DNA of 64,000 nt from Paenibacillus baekrokdamisoli (GTDB lineage Bacteria; Bacillota; Bacilli; Paenibacillales; Paenibacillaceae), in NCBI RefSeq assembly GCF_003945345.1, contig NZ_AP019308.1, positions 4,853,501-4,917,500 on the forward strand, in the 5' to 3' direction. The first letter of the stretch is position 1, and each line of letters begins with the position of its first letter. The notes below the pieces were generated by a model. That model did not search any database and was not told the origin of the DNA. It saw nothing but the letters and a program-made list of their open reading frames with translations. Made by a program: the position numbers and the translations under genes. Shown piece after piece: positions 45,791 to 53,400 of this stretch.

Positions 45791-46531
45791 CTATATTTTA
45801 CGGTTCTGTTTCACAGCAGCACCCTTCATCTGCTCAAAATGTTCTTTATACTCCACAAGCTCAATGTCGCATCCCGGCCCAATAATGACATGGTTGCCAC
45901 GGACGATTTTGGCTTTCGTTTGCTCTAAGTAAATATCATCTCCTTCTATAACGGAAGCTGATAAAATGGCATGAAAAGAAGGTTTGAAAAAGACGTTGAA
46001 AGGATTGAGCAGACTCGCTTTTCTGATTCTTATTTTCTCACCGCCGATTTCATTGGCTTGACAATCCTGGTACAGCTTGATGTCCAATTGCCCCGCATTT
46101 AACAGCCCTCTAATATCAAACATCCCTCGGGCTCTAAACACTTCCGCTTCACAATCGCCTTGCGTATTCAGCTGCCCTTTCAAGTCCAACTGTTCACCAT
46201 ACAGACTGCCTCGCGTTTCAAATGTCCCCGAGCAGTGGAGTTGTTTCAACTTAACATCTCCACCGATAGTCAATGTTCCAGAAACCTTTATGGCTTCCGC
46301 TTGAACATCACCTGAGAATGAACAAGTCCCTACAACGCTTATGTGATTGGATTTTAAGTGACCGTCCATATCCAACGTGCCTATACATTTAAATCTGCTG
46401 CACTCCAAATCTCCATTGATATTTCCTTCTCCGACGATATTGACTCTATCGTACATGCCACCTGATACAGAGGAGCTGCCTGTAATCGATAAGTTTCCTT
46501 TGGTTAATTTACCTTTCTTTAAGTTGCCCAT
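45791..46531 (-). CDS. yhbF: Bactofilin-family protein (YhbF-like)
   Basis: The 246-residue protein consists of short Gly-rich beta repeats (SITGSSSVSGGMYDRVNIVG; GTLDMDGHLKSNHISVVG; GTLTIGGDVKLKQLHCSG) forming the right-handed helix of bactofilins, and a conserved C-terminal block (AKIVRGNHVIIGPGCDIELV). I start it at ATG 46531, 9 nt after AAAGGAGG; the longer open frame up to 46711 overlaps the upstream gene and has no ribosome site. It forms an operon with yhbE and yhbD. In Bacillus the pair BacE/BacF assembles into a scaffold needed for flagellar basal-body assembly. Confidence 0.86.
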   Translation of the reverse strand: MGNLKKGKLTKGNLSITGSSSVSGGMYDRVNIVGEGNINGDLECSRFKCIGTLDMDGHLKSNHISVVGTCSFSGDVQAEAIKVSGTLTIGGDVKLKQLHCSGTFETRGSLYGEQLDLKGQLNTQGDCEAEVFRARGMFDIRGLLNAGQLDIKLYQDCQANEIGGEKIRIRKASLLNPFNVFFKPSFHAILSASVIEGDDIYLEQTKAKIVRGNHVIIGPGCDIELVEYKEHFEQMKGAAVKQNRKI

Positions 46532-46559
46532 ATAATAGGCCTCCTTTCCTTTAGATGAT

Positions 46560-47249
46560 TTATATCTGTTCCAAACGATTGACTTTAGACCCTTTTTCCT
46601 GAAGAAACTTCGCTTTATATTCGACCAATCCAATCTCACATCCAGACCCGATGGTGACATTGGTCCCCCGTACGACCTCAGCCGTTGTATATTCCACACA
46701 AACGTTATCACCTTCGATAATTTTGGCTGTTAACTTGTTGCCCAGTGGAATAGAGAGCACCTTCAACCATTTTGCAAAATCGATACCCGGCTGTTTCCGA
46801 ATTTGTATATGTTCTCCGCCAATTTCAGCAATGTTGCTATTACCTTGCAGTGTGATTTGAATATTCCCCGCATTTAGCACGCCCATCTGCAATCTGCCGC
46901 ACATATTGAATTTTTCTGTTTCACATTTCCCTTTAACGGAAACCATACCGTTTAATTGGATATTTTCTCCGATCAGATCTCCTTCAATGGTTACTTTGCC
47001 ATGAATGTGGAGTCGGTCTGAATGCAAATTCCCTTTAACGGCAGCTGTTCCTTTAATATCAGTTGTCGATGCTTTGATACTTCCATGAACATCCGCTTTT
47101 CCATTCAAAATGAAGTCATTACAGATGATATCGCCGTCCACTCTTCCGATTCCCTCAATCTTCGCTAAGCGGACGGTGCCTCCGTTTGAAGAGCCTAAAC
47201 CGGATATGATCAGATTACGCCTGCTTTCTTTCTCCACCGGTCTCACCAC
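46560..47249 (-). CDS. yhbE: Bactofilin-family protein (YhbE-like)
   Basis: Repeats such as RVDGDIICNDFILNGKADVH, GSIKASTTDIKGTAAVKGNL and KVTIEGDLIGENIQLNGMVS give the bactofilin beta helix; the tail AEVVRGTNVTIGSGCEIGLV closely matches that of its downstream partner. The two genes are evident paralogues. Start is 2 nt after the yhbD stop, so all three genes are co-transcribed and probably coupled in translation. A cytoskeletal scaffold under the membrane is the expected role. Confidence 0.86.
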   Translation of the reverse strand: MVRPVEKESRRNLIISGLGSSNGGTVRLAKIEGIGRVDGDIICNDFILNGKADVHGSIKASTTDIKGTAAVKGNLHSDRLHIHGKVTIEGDLIGENIQLNGMVSVKGKCETEKFNMCGRLQMGVLNAGNIQITLQGNSNIAEIGGEHIQIRKQPGIDFAKWLKVLSIPLGNKLTAKIIEGDNVCVEYTTAEVVRGTNVTIGSGCEIGLVEYKAKFLQEKGSKVNRLEQI

Positions 47250-47251
47250 CT

Positions 47252-47881
47252 TTATAAGGTCATTATTTTCAGCTTCAACTCTTCCATGCTCTTGTTTACA
47301 TTCACTCGAAGAATGATTTTGGCGCCACTCTCAAAATAGAGTTCACTGCCCGCAGACATAAGAAAAAACGCGGAGACACCCATTTTACGGATAAAAATCA
47401 AATCGCAATTTCTCCCTTCAAACTTGGAATAATGCTCTTCCAAAGTCCGGAGCATGTATTTGCCTTCATCCAGGTTCATCTCGCCCGTATGCAAACAGTG
47501 GTCCAGTAGATAAAGGTACATGATTTGTTCAAAATTGTAGATATCCGATTGGCCAATGTGCTGCTCTGCATATTCCACGGAAATCTTCGAAACAATGTTT
47601 CGTTCTATTAGTTCAATTTTACTTATAGATAGCAATGCAGGAACAGACGAGAACATGTCAGCCAATTCATCTAACGTCATGCCATCTTTCATATTTATAA
47701 TTTTGTCGATTCTAGCCAGCATCCGCTGTTTAGGAAAAAACGTCTCCTGTCCGGTAAAGGCGGATTTATGGATAAACCAATCTTCCGGTACGAGATTTTT
47801 ACGTTTCCACCGATACAATTGACCATAAGATATGCCAGTGAGTTCTAATAATTCTTTCTTGGAGATCAATTCTTCTTCCAC
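47252..47881 (-). CDS. yhbD: YhbD-like DNA-binding protein
   Basis: It has an N-terminal MerR-like HTH (LISKKELLELTGISYGQLYR, then WKRKNLVPEDWFI) and a mainly helical C-terminal domain of the YhbD (DUF4004) type (IYNFEQIMYLYLLDHCLHTG; IFIRKMGVSAFFLMSAGSEL). I take GTG 47881 as start, 7 nt after GGGGG; ATG 47905 upstream has no ribosome site. In Bacillus, yhbD heads the yhbDEF operon of bactofilins, exactly as here. Confidence 0.82.
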   Translation of the reverse strand: MEEELISKKELLELTGISYGQLYRWKRKNLVPEDWFIHKSAFTGQETFFPKQRMLARIDKIINMKDGMTLDELADMFSSVPALLSISKIELIERNIVSKISVEYAEQHIGQSDIYNFEQIMYLYLLDHCLHTGEMNLDEGKYMLRTLEEHYSKFEGRNCDLIFIRKMGVSAFFLMSAGSELYFESGAKIILRVNVNKSMEELKLKIMTL

Positions 47882-48036
47882 AATGATGCCCCCTTCATCA
47901 TTCAATGTAACATAACATTGTTTCGTCGTAAAGCAGCTAATAACAATCCATGTTCCAGCACATTCATCCCCCTTTTATGCTCATTCCCTTATTGATTCCC
48001 CTTGATCTCCTATCTTGACTCAATTCTGCAGAGCAA

Positions 48037-48080
48037 AAATCCACAACCTCAAGCGGTTGTGGATTTGCATTGGGGAGGCG
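48037..48080 (-). repeat. TCANGC-loop hairpin family, copy 2
   Basis: AAATCCACAACC (48037-48048), loop TCAAGC, complement 48055-48066, followed by GCATTGGGGAGGCGAAC. On the minus strand the stem is followed by TTTTTGC, suiting a terminator for the SRPBCC gene upstream (48127-48567). See copies at 45675 and 51082. Confidence 0.7.
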
Positions 48081-48126
48081 AACATTGGCAGTGCATCACC
48101 GCAATTCTTTAAAATTGGTTGCTATT

Positions 48127-48567
48127 TCAAGTTTGTTCTTCCATAATCGTCTTGATTTTCTTCAAATCCTTCTTGTTTGCTCTTCGCATCATAAGAGACA
48201 TAAACGGTGCAAATAACATTGAAAATCCGGTTGGATTACCTTTGTTTCGTAAAGTCATTCGTGTTGAATTTGCATCGGCTGGCTCCCAGGTATAAATGGT
48301 CTCCATGGGAAAAGGTCCATCCGCAGTCTTCATGACAAGCAAACTACCAGGTTTATATGTCACAATTTGATATACATATGCTAGCTGTTTCCCTAAAAAT
48401 TGCGCCTTAAATGCAATTTTGGAACCAACCTCCAGCGGCTTTGGTGTTCGCCATTCTGCTGATTTAATATTTGTATACCATTCCGGAGCATTGTCCGGGT
48501 TGGCTGCATAATCAGATACCTTATCACGGGTACAGTTAATTACTATTTCCGTTTGAACATCAACCAT
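48127..48567 (-). CDS. SRPBCC-family (START-like) protein
   Basis: ATG 48567 overlaps the stop of the upstream gene by one base (TAATG) and has AAGGAGG before it. The 146-residue protein opens VDVQTEIVINCTRDKVSDYA, a polyketide-cyclase/START-like lipid-binding fold, with later SLLVMKTADGPFPMETIYTW and RMTLRNKGNPTGFSML. These helix-grip proteins bind hydrophobic ligands; no catalytic site is identifiable. Translationally coupled with the AHSA1-type gene upstream. A further open stretch upstream of this ATG lies inside the neighbour. Confidence 0.85.
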   Translation of the reverse strand: MVDVQTEIVINCTRDKVSDYAANPDNAPEWYTNIKSAEWRTPKPLEVGSKIAFKAQFLGKQLAYVYQIVTYKPGSLLVMKTADGPFPMETIYTWEPADANSTRMTLRNKGNPTGFSMLFAPFMSLMMRRANKKDLKKIKTIMEEQT

Positions 48568-49025
48568 TAGCAGCCTCCTTTTATTCTCCCCCGCAAAGAA
48601 TGAATGATTGCAACCCGATTTTTTACTTTTTCCATAATTCTTGTCGCTGCTTCCTCCCAATACTTTTTCATACACTCCCTTGTATACACATCCTTTAACT
48701 TTTCCTGATGAAAGCTAATGGTGGTCTTGTCTGCGTTCGTTGGATTAGGAATGATACGAATTTGCAGCGTTGATGACTTTTCCCATCCCCTCGGCTGCCA
48801 TGTCATTCGAAGCTGCTGAAACAGCTTCACCACACGTAATTCTCCACTTATGCCCTCCTTGGTTGTATACCCTTGTCCAACTTGCAGCTCCAGGGCTGAC
48901 AAATCACCCAACCATAACTTTAGTCCCTCTGGGGAAACCAACAAATCCCATGCCTGCTCCTGCGAAATTGGGAATGTCCTTCGGACGCCGATTTGGAATC
49001 CTGCCGAAGCCGTCTGACCTTTCAA
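48567..49025 (-). CDS. AHSA1-type SRPBCC protein
   Basis: Helix-grip protein of the activator-of-Hsp90 homology 1 class: FPISQEQAWDLLVSPEGLKL with WLGDLS, then LRVVKLFQQLRMTWQPRGWE, then RECMKKYWEEAATRIMEK. I place the start at TTG 49025, which has AAGGAGG 8 nt upstream. The frame stays open further up only because it runs into the decayed TetR gene. It is coupled to the SRPBCC gene at 48127. Function unknown; such genes are often regulated by an adjacent TetR or ArsR repressor. Confidence 0.85.
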   Translation of the reverse strand: MKGQTASAGFQIGVRRTFPISQEQAWDLLVSPEGLKLWLGDLSALELQVGQGYTTKEGISGELRVVKLFQQLRMTWQPRGWEKSSTLQIRIIPNPTNADKTTISFHQEKLKDVYTRECMKKYWEEAATRIMEKVKNRVAIIHSLRGRIKGGC

Positions 49026-49029
49026 CGTA

Positions 49030-49195
49030 ATCGCCTCCTTATTGATAGTTAGTAATCGAAATAACATCATCTCGCTTACACCTGCTGCTGCCGCTATTTC
49101 TTTAGTTGATACACCTTTGTAGTCCATTCGGACATTAACTGGACCGCTGATAGCAGCAGTTTTTCTTTGTTGTTTAAAGTGTCGCTTAGCTCCAT
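49030..49195 (-). pseudogene. TetR-family regulator stump with frameshift
   Basis: From ATG 49195 the frame reads MELSDTLNNKEKLLLSAVQL MSE, and one frame over it continues MDYKGVSTKEIAAAAGVSEM MLFRLL, the TetR HTH (spaces mark line breaks only). Homology ends after about 50 residues, exactly at the ribosome site of the AHSA1-type gene. The ligand-binding domain is deleted. The surviving DNA-binding part is frameshifted and should be inactive. Confidence 0.7.
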
Positions 49196-49529
49196 ATCAT
49201 ATGTCAATACATGTAAATATAATGTTGCGTTCACACGCACCCCGAGTTTCACGTAAACATCCCTTCGCTGGCCGCATCATGCAACACGACTTCCTCTTGC
49301 GCTCTTGCTGCATATCCGATAATCGCCATTCAAGACAAGAACCTCCCGGTATAGTCATGGTCAAAATCTCTTTGCTCTCATCCTTTCCCCTCCACTTGCA
49401 TATATATATTTTTATGAGTCCTCTCACCTAACCTCTTAGTCGGACTGTGCGCGATACATCCCAGATCATGCTCACCTCAGAGGACTGCTGCTTTACTGCA
49501 ACAATGCAATTACGCTTTAAATCACCTGC
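49196..49529. other. Intergenic region upstream of the T-box operon
   Basis: No gene can be supported. A 26-codon minus-strand frame (MAIIGYAARAQEEVVLHDAA and on, 49320-49240 region) has no close ribosome site. The left part presumably carried the promoter of the former tetR gene. Confidence 0.4.
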
Positions 49530-49557
49530 TTGCAACCCTTTCTTCAGATGATATAGA
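49530..49557 (+). promoter_or_regulatory. Probable sigma-A promoter of the T-box transcript
   Basis: TTGCAA (49530-49535), 16 nt, then TATAGA (49552-49557). Transcription would start near 49564, a little before the first T-box stem. Confidence 0.5.
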
Positions 49558-49594
49558 ATGCATCTAAATCGTTGTTCATTATGTTCACAGGCAT

Positions 49595-49855
49595 TGAAGG
49601 AAAGAGTAAGCAGACCACCATTCCTAACAGGGACGGAGCGCCGAAGACTGAGAGCGCCCGAGCGAATGTCCTGCCGAATTTCACTCCCGAGCCGGTACCT
49701 AAGAGATCGCCCGATCATCGGCTTCTTTAGGGATACCCGTACTCCCTGCGTTATAGGGTTAAAAGTGAGACAGCAATGCCTTGATTACCAAGTCATTCCG
49801 GTCTAATAAGGGTGGTACCACGACTTCTCGTCCCTTGCGGAGGAGGAGTCTTTTT
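49595..49855 (+). promoter_or_regulatory. T-box riboswitch, apparent Phe (UUC) specifier
   Basis: The antiterminator contains the T-box core AAGGGTGGTACCACG (49808-49822), whose bulge pairs with an uncharged tRNA CCA end. The competing terminator is GACTTCTCGTCC/GGAGGAGGAGTC plus TTTTT (about 49823-49857). Upstream, AGTA (about 49604) faces GAA (49676-49678) in stem I, and the specifier slot in GAATTTCACTCC reads UUC (49680-49682), a Phe codon. When charged tRNA-Phe is scarce, the aromatic-pathway gene downstream would be read. The specifier assignment is from alignment by eye. Confidence 0.85.
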
Positions 49856-49895
49856 GTATTTATTTTTCAGCTAAATTTAAAAGGAGTGGGTTACC

Positions 49896-50966
49896 ATGAG
49901 TCAAGAAAAATTGGAACAATTACGTGAGCAATTGGATGTATTGAATCTACAGCTACTTGAGATGCTGTCCGAACGGGGACGAATTGCCCAAGAGATCGGT
50001 TACGAGAAGGAAAAACAAGGCGTTCCCAAGTACGATCCCGTTCGGGAAAAGAAAATGCTCGACAAGCTAGCTGACCTGAACCAAGGGCCATTCGAACATG
50101 AAACCGTCCGCCACCTGTTCAAACAAATTTTCCAAGCATCGTTACAGCTCCAACAAACGGATCACAAGAAACATCTGCTCGTTAGCCGCAAGAAACAACA
50201 GGAAGATACAGTCATTACGCTTGGAGATATTACTGTCGGAAGCGGCAAGCCCATGATCATTGCAGGACCCTGCTCGGTTGAAAGCTATGACCAGATGCGT
50301 AAAACAGCTGCCGTTCTTAAAGAAGCTGGAATAACCGTCATGCGCGGAGGTGCGTTTAAACCCCGAACATCTCCTTATGATTTCCAGGGGCTCGGCATCG
50401 AAGGCTTGAAGATGCTGAAGGAAGTCGCTGCCGAGTTCGGATTGAAAACGATTAGCGAAATCGTAGATCCCTCCCATATTGAGCTGGCCTGCGATTATCT
50501 TGATGTGATACAGATTGGCGCGAGAAATATGCAGAACTTTGAACTGCTTAAAGCGGCAGGGGATGTGCGTACCCCCATTCTGTTGAAACGCGGGTTGGCG
50601 GCAACTCTCGACGAATTTCTTCATTCTGCGGAATACATTGTATCCAGAGGCAACACGCAAGTCATGCTTATCGAACGAGGCATTCGGACTTACGAGAAAG
50701 CGACCCGCAACACGCTCGACATCTCGGCGGTACCGATTCTGAAGCTCGAAAGCCATCTTCCCGTTCTTGTTGACGTCACTCATTCAACCGGACGAAAAGA
50801 TATCCTAGCCCCATGTGCCAAAGCGGCTCTTGCCGCCGGAGCCGATGGCGTCATGGTGGAGGTGCATCCTGACCCGGCGACAGCATTATCCGACGCCGCT
50901 CAACAACTAAACTTCGAGGAATTCAAGCTTTTCTTAGCCGACGTTAAGCAATCTGGACTATTATAA
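49896..50966 (+). CDS. aroA: Bifunctional chorismate mutase / DAHP synthase
   Basis: Residues 1-90 are an AroQ-type chorismate mutase ([20 protein letters not shown], then [10 protein letters not shown]); the rest is a type I-beta DAHP synthase ([51 protein letters not shown]-like [43 protein letters not shown]). It joins phosphoenolpyruvate and erythrose 4-phosphate, the entry step to aromatic amino acids; the mutase domain mainly acts as the feedback sensor for chorismate/prephenate. This is the Bacillus AroA(G) layout (symbol aroA follows B. subtilis, not EPSP synthase). AAAAGGAG precedes the ATG. A T-box lies directly upstream. Confidence 0.95.
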   Translation: MSQEKLEQLREQLDVLNLQLLEMLSERGRIAQEIGYEKEKQGVPKYDPVREKKMLDKLADLNQGPFEHETVRHLFKQIFQASLQLQQTDHKKHLLVSRKKQQEDTVITLGDITVGSGKPMIIAGPCSVESYDQMRKTAAVLKEAGITVMRGGAFKPRTSPYDFQGLGIEGLKMLKEVAAEFGLKTISEIVDPSHIELACDYLDVIQIGARNMQNFELLKAAGDVRTPILLKRGLAATLDEFLHSAEYIVSRGNTQVMLIERGIRTYEKATRNTLDISAVPILKLESHLPVLVDVTHSTGRKDILAPCAKAALAAGADGVMVEVHPDPATALSDAAQQLNFEEFKLFLADVKQSGLL

Positions 50967-51081
50967 GTCGAGATTTAAAACACAATGTTTAGCTATACGT
51001 TGCCGTCACAAGAGGAAAGATCCACTCTTCAAGGATAAAATGGCTTGCACAATTCTTTTATCAGTTAAGTGATACTATAAA

Positions 51082-51150
51082 AAAATCCACAACACAACAA
51101 CATAACCTCATGCGGTTGTGTTGTGTTGTGGATTTTCATGGTGGGGACGA
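51082..51150 (-). repeat. TCANGC-loop hairpin family, copy 3
   Basis: AAAATCCACAACACAACA (51082 on) with loop TCATGC (51108-51113) and a 23-nt 3' arm ending 51136, then CATGGTGGGGACGAACC. The stem is longer than in copies 1 and 2 because of ACA/TGT repeats, but loop and flank are the same. It lies between convergent genes and can terminate on the minus strand (T7) and plus strand (TTTT). Confidence 0.7.
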
Positions 51151-51211
51151 ACCGTGTCTTCGCAATTCTACAATTCACCGCAGTGTGATAATGCGTAATA
51201 CCGAACTCATA

Positions 51212-51440
51212 CTACCCTTGCGAATTAACCACCATTTCTTTTGTATCAATTACAAGACCAGCAGCCTTCATAAAATCAAATCCAATAATCCCGTCAATCT
51301 CCAGCCCGTAGTCCATACTTCCAATCTCTACTTGAAACTGATCAATGGATTGGCCGTTGAATCTAATGGCTTCCAAGTATTTGGTATAAACGTATTCCAC
51401 TCCGCCTACACCCCGAATGGTGTCTACAACCGTATTCTTC
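51212..51440 (-). pseudogene. Clan AA (retropepsin-like) aspartic protease, N-terminal half deleted
   Basis: The frame reads TIRGVGGVEYVYTKYLEAIR, then EIDGIIGFDFMKAAGLVIDT and ends NSQG. IDGIIGFDF is the C-terminal hairpin of retropepsin-like bacterial aspartic proteases. The catalytic DTG segment, which should lie about 50 residues before, is absent. A start-like ATGAACATAACC overlapping the stop of the upstream gene shows where the intact gene began, so an internal deletion and frame change removed the active-site half. Not functional. Confidence 0.65.
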
Positions 51441-51448
51441 GGTTATGT

Positions 51449-51706
51449 TCATCTTGGCCCTCGAACTCCAACATAACGTTCTCTCGCTACCAGTTCCGGT
51501 CGTGAGGTGTGGAAGAAGCAATACTCACGTCCAGGTTCTTGCCGGTGCAGCTCGCTGTAGCGATGAAGGGCTTCCGTAGAATCAGTGAACGTGTCGATTA
51601 CAACGACTTCCTCAATATAACGTTGGCCGCCCTCGGAACGAGCCTTCGTGGCCTCTAGAACAACCCATTCCTCCGGGAACCGTTCCTGTACTTCTTCCCA
51701 GCGCAT
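51449..51706 (-). CDS. Hypothetical 85-residue protein, partner of the aspartic protease
   Basis: It reads MRWEEVQERFPEEWVVLEAT, then KARSEGGQRYIEEVVVIDTF and EYCFFHTSRPELVARERYVG. It is a small alpha/beta protein with no signal peptide; the WVV and HTSR patches look conserved. GGAGG lies just before the ATG. Its stop overlaps the former start of the protease relic, so the two were a coupled pair, an arrangement I believe recurs in Firmicutes. Function unknown. Confidence 0.75.
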   Translation of the reverse strand: MRWEEVQERFPEEWVVLEATKARSEGGQRYIEEVVVIDTFTDSTEALHRYSELHRQEPGREYCFFHTSRPELVARERYVGVRGPR

Positions 51707-51800
51707 TTCGCCACCTCCAAGGAATTTTTGTTACTATTATTGTAGCATAGCCCAAGCTCAGAGGAATAGAAACCGTATCGGACCCCTGTCCACAAAAAAA

Positions 51801-51835
51801 AGCCCGAATCCCTTTTCAGGAAAGGGATTCAGGCT
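51801..51835 (-). terminator. Terminator of the SRPBCC gene at 51887
   Basis: AGCCCGAATCCCTTT (51801-51815) pairs with AAAGGGATTCAGGCT (51821-51835) with one mismatch. On the minus strand eight T follow. Confidence 0.88.
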
Positions 51836-51886
51836 TACGAACCTTAGCTTATGAAAACCACAATTCATTGAAGTATAAGTCTCTTT

Positions 51887-52336
51887 TTACCAACCAAAAT
51901 CTATCGTTTTACCCGTTTCTGCATAGGTCTTGATGTTACTTAGAATCATCCACCAGCTCTGTTCCGTTTTTGCGAATGAGGGGTGATTCTCTGTAAACTG
52001 GTCGTTAATTAATGTTAGTTTCGTGCATTTGCCAACAACCTCTAAACTGACGGTTATCCTGGACTCCAGCTCCGCATGGTTCGGAGTATAAGAAGGACCG
52101 GGATGCTCGATACAGCTAAACACTTTATTAGGCTCATAAGCGAGTATGGTTCCATACACATGAACGGTCTCATCACCATCATTGCCTGGACCTACATACT
52201 CATAGGAATCGCCCACCTCAAAAGTAGACTTAATTACGCAGCCAAAAAAGGTTTTGCGAGTTCCTTCCGGCGAGACAAACGCATCCCAGACTGTTTCTAG
52301 TGGTGCATCAATATAAAACTCGTATTTCAGTTCCAT
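51887..52336 (-). CDS. SRPBCC/AHSA1-type protein
   Basis: The 149-residue helix-grip protein opens ELKYEFYIDAPLETVWDAFV, SPEGTRKTFFGCVIKSTFEV and closes SWWMILSNIKTYAETGKTID, typical of AHSA1 proteins. It has its own terminator and is divergent from an AraC gene 130 nt away, which may regulate it. Ligand unknown. Confidence 0.88.
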   Translation of the reverse strand: MELKYEFYIDAPLETVWDAFVSPEGTRKTFFGCVIKSTFEVGDSYEYVGPGNDGDETVHVYGTILAYEPNKVFSCIEHPGPSYTPNHAELESRITVSLEVVGKCTKLTLINDQFTENHPSFAKTEQSWWMILSNIKTYAETGKTIDFGW

Positions 52337-52465
52337 GTGTCTACTCCTCTACAATTCACTTTGTTTGTCATCTTGCCTATTCTATATTCCTATGTGCTAC
52401 TATAATATAGCTGTTACTAGTATCCTAGTCTTGTAAAAACGCGACAAGTGAAAGGAGTAATCGAA

Positions 52466-53299
52466 TTGAGCTCAAATGTCCATCAATCCAGTATGGGTGT
52501 ATTGAATTTAAGAGGAGCTGAAAAGAAGTTTCAGCTCACTCGTCATACACCATCCGAGGAAGTTGGTTTTTTTGTCAAACACTTCTGGGTCGTCAGTTGG
52601 GATCTCACCGGACAAGAACCCTACTCGCAAGATGTCATCCCTAATCCTTGTGTGAATTTGATCATTGAGAACAATCGAACAGGTATCTTTGGTGCCTCGA
52701 CAGATAAATACTCCCATTCCCTTAAGGAAAAAGGACTCGTCTTTGGTGCCAAATTTAAACCAGGAGGATTTTATCCTTTTATCAAAAGACCTGTCTCGCA
52801 ATTAATGAATAATCCTATGAATGTTAAGGATATTTTTGATATAGATGCGTCTACCTTGGAGAAAATGATCCTCTCTCAAGAAGAAGAGGGAACAATGGTT
52901 GAACTTGCTGAACGCTTTATCCAGCAGAAGCTTCCAGAAAGAGATAGCAATATCATTCTCGTAAATCAAGTCATCGATCGGATTATCGAAGATCAGGAAA
53001 TTACGAAAGTCGATCATATCTGCCAGCGATTTAAAATGAATAAAAGAAAGCTTCAACGTCTCTTCGACCAATACGTCGGAGTCAGCCCTAAATGGGTCAT
53101 TAAGCTTTATCGGCTTCAACATGCAGCTGGACAAATGGATACGGATCACAACCATGACTGGTTGAAACTATCGATGGATCTTGGTTACTATGATCAATCT
53201 CATTTTATTAAGGATTTCAAAACGATCATTGGCAAAACCCCTGATGAGTATGTTAGGCAGCAGGTCAGATCCCTGTCCGGTTTGCAGCCTCAACAATAA
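52466..53299 (+). CDS. AraC-family regulator with DUF6597-like N-terminus
   Basis: The N-terminal part (EVGFFVKHFWVVSWDLTG; VIPNPCVNLIIENNRTGIFG; VFGAKFKPGGFYPFIKRPVS) is the DUF6597-type sensor region; the C-terminus (about 180-270) has AraC HTHs (VDHICQRFKMNKRKLQRLFD; LSMDLGYYDQSHFIKDFKTI). I start it at TTG 52466, which has AAAGGAG 8 nt before; the GTG at 52448 would overlap that site. It is divergent from the SRPBCC gene at 51887, a common pairing for this type. Confidence 0.87.
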   Translation: MSSNVHQSSMGVLNLRGAEKKFQLTRHTPSEEVGFFVKHFWVVSWDLTGQEPYSQDVIPNPCVNLIIENNRTGIFGASTDKYSHSLKEKGLVFGAKFKPGGFYPFIKRPVSQLMNNPMNVKDIFDIDASTLEKMILSQEEEGTMVELAERFIQQKLPERDSNIILVNQVIDRIIEDQEITKVDHICQRFKMNKRKLQRLFDQYVGVSPKWVIKLYRLQHAAGQMDTDHNHDWLKLSMDLGYYDQSHFIKDFKTIIGKTPDEYVRQQVRSLSGLQPQQ

Positions 53300-53309
53300 G
53301 GAGCCCAAA

Positions 53310-53355
53310 AAGGAAGCAAGTCATCGCCTCCTTATGGCCATGGACTTGCTTCCTT
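53310..53355. terminator. Bidirectional terminator between araC and the SDR gene
   Basis: AAGGAAGCAAGTC (53310-53322) and GACTTGCTTCCTT (53343-53355) are exact complements around a 20-nt loop, with A and T runs outside, between convergent genes. Confidence 0.8.
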
Positions 53356-53400
53356 ATTAGAATCGGTTGTTTAGATGGATGACGAATGTTTCTTGTACAA

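Noticed and set aside
46532-46711. 60-codon N-terminal extension of the yhbF-like bactofilin
   Set aside because: It overlaps the end of yhbE in another frame, lacks beta-repeat character, and a strong ribosome site precedes ATG 46531.
48568-48675. N-terminal extension of the SRPBCC protein
   Set aside because: It reads through the 3' end of the coupled AHSA1-type gene in another frame; ATG 48567 has the ribosome site.
49026-49127. TetR HTH-AHSA1 fusion protein starting at 49127
   Set aside because: The first 34 residues are the frameshifted TetR stump; AAGGAGG and TTG 49025 mark the true start, so a real fusion regulator is unlikely.
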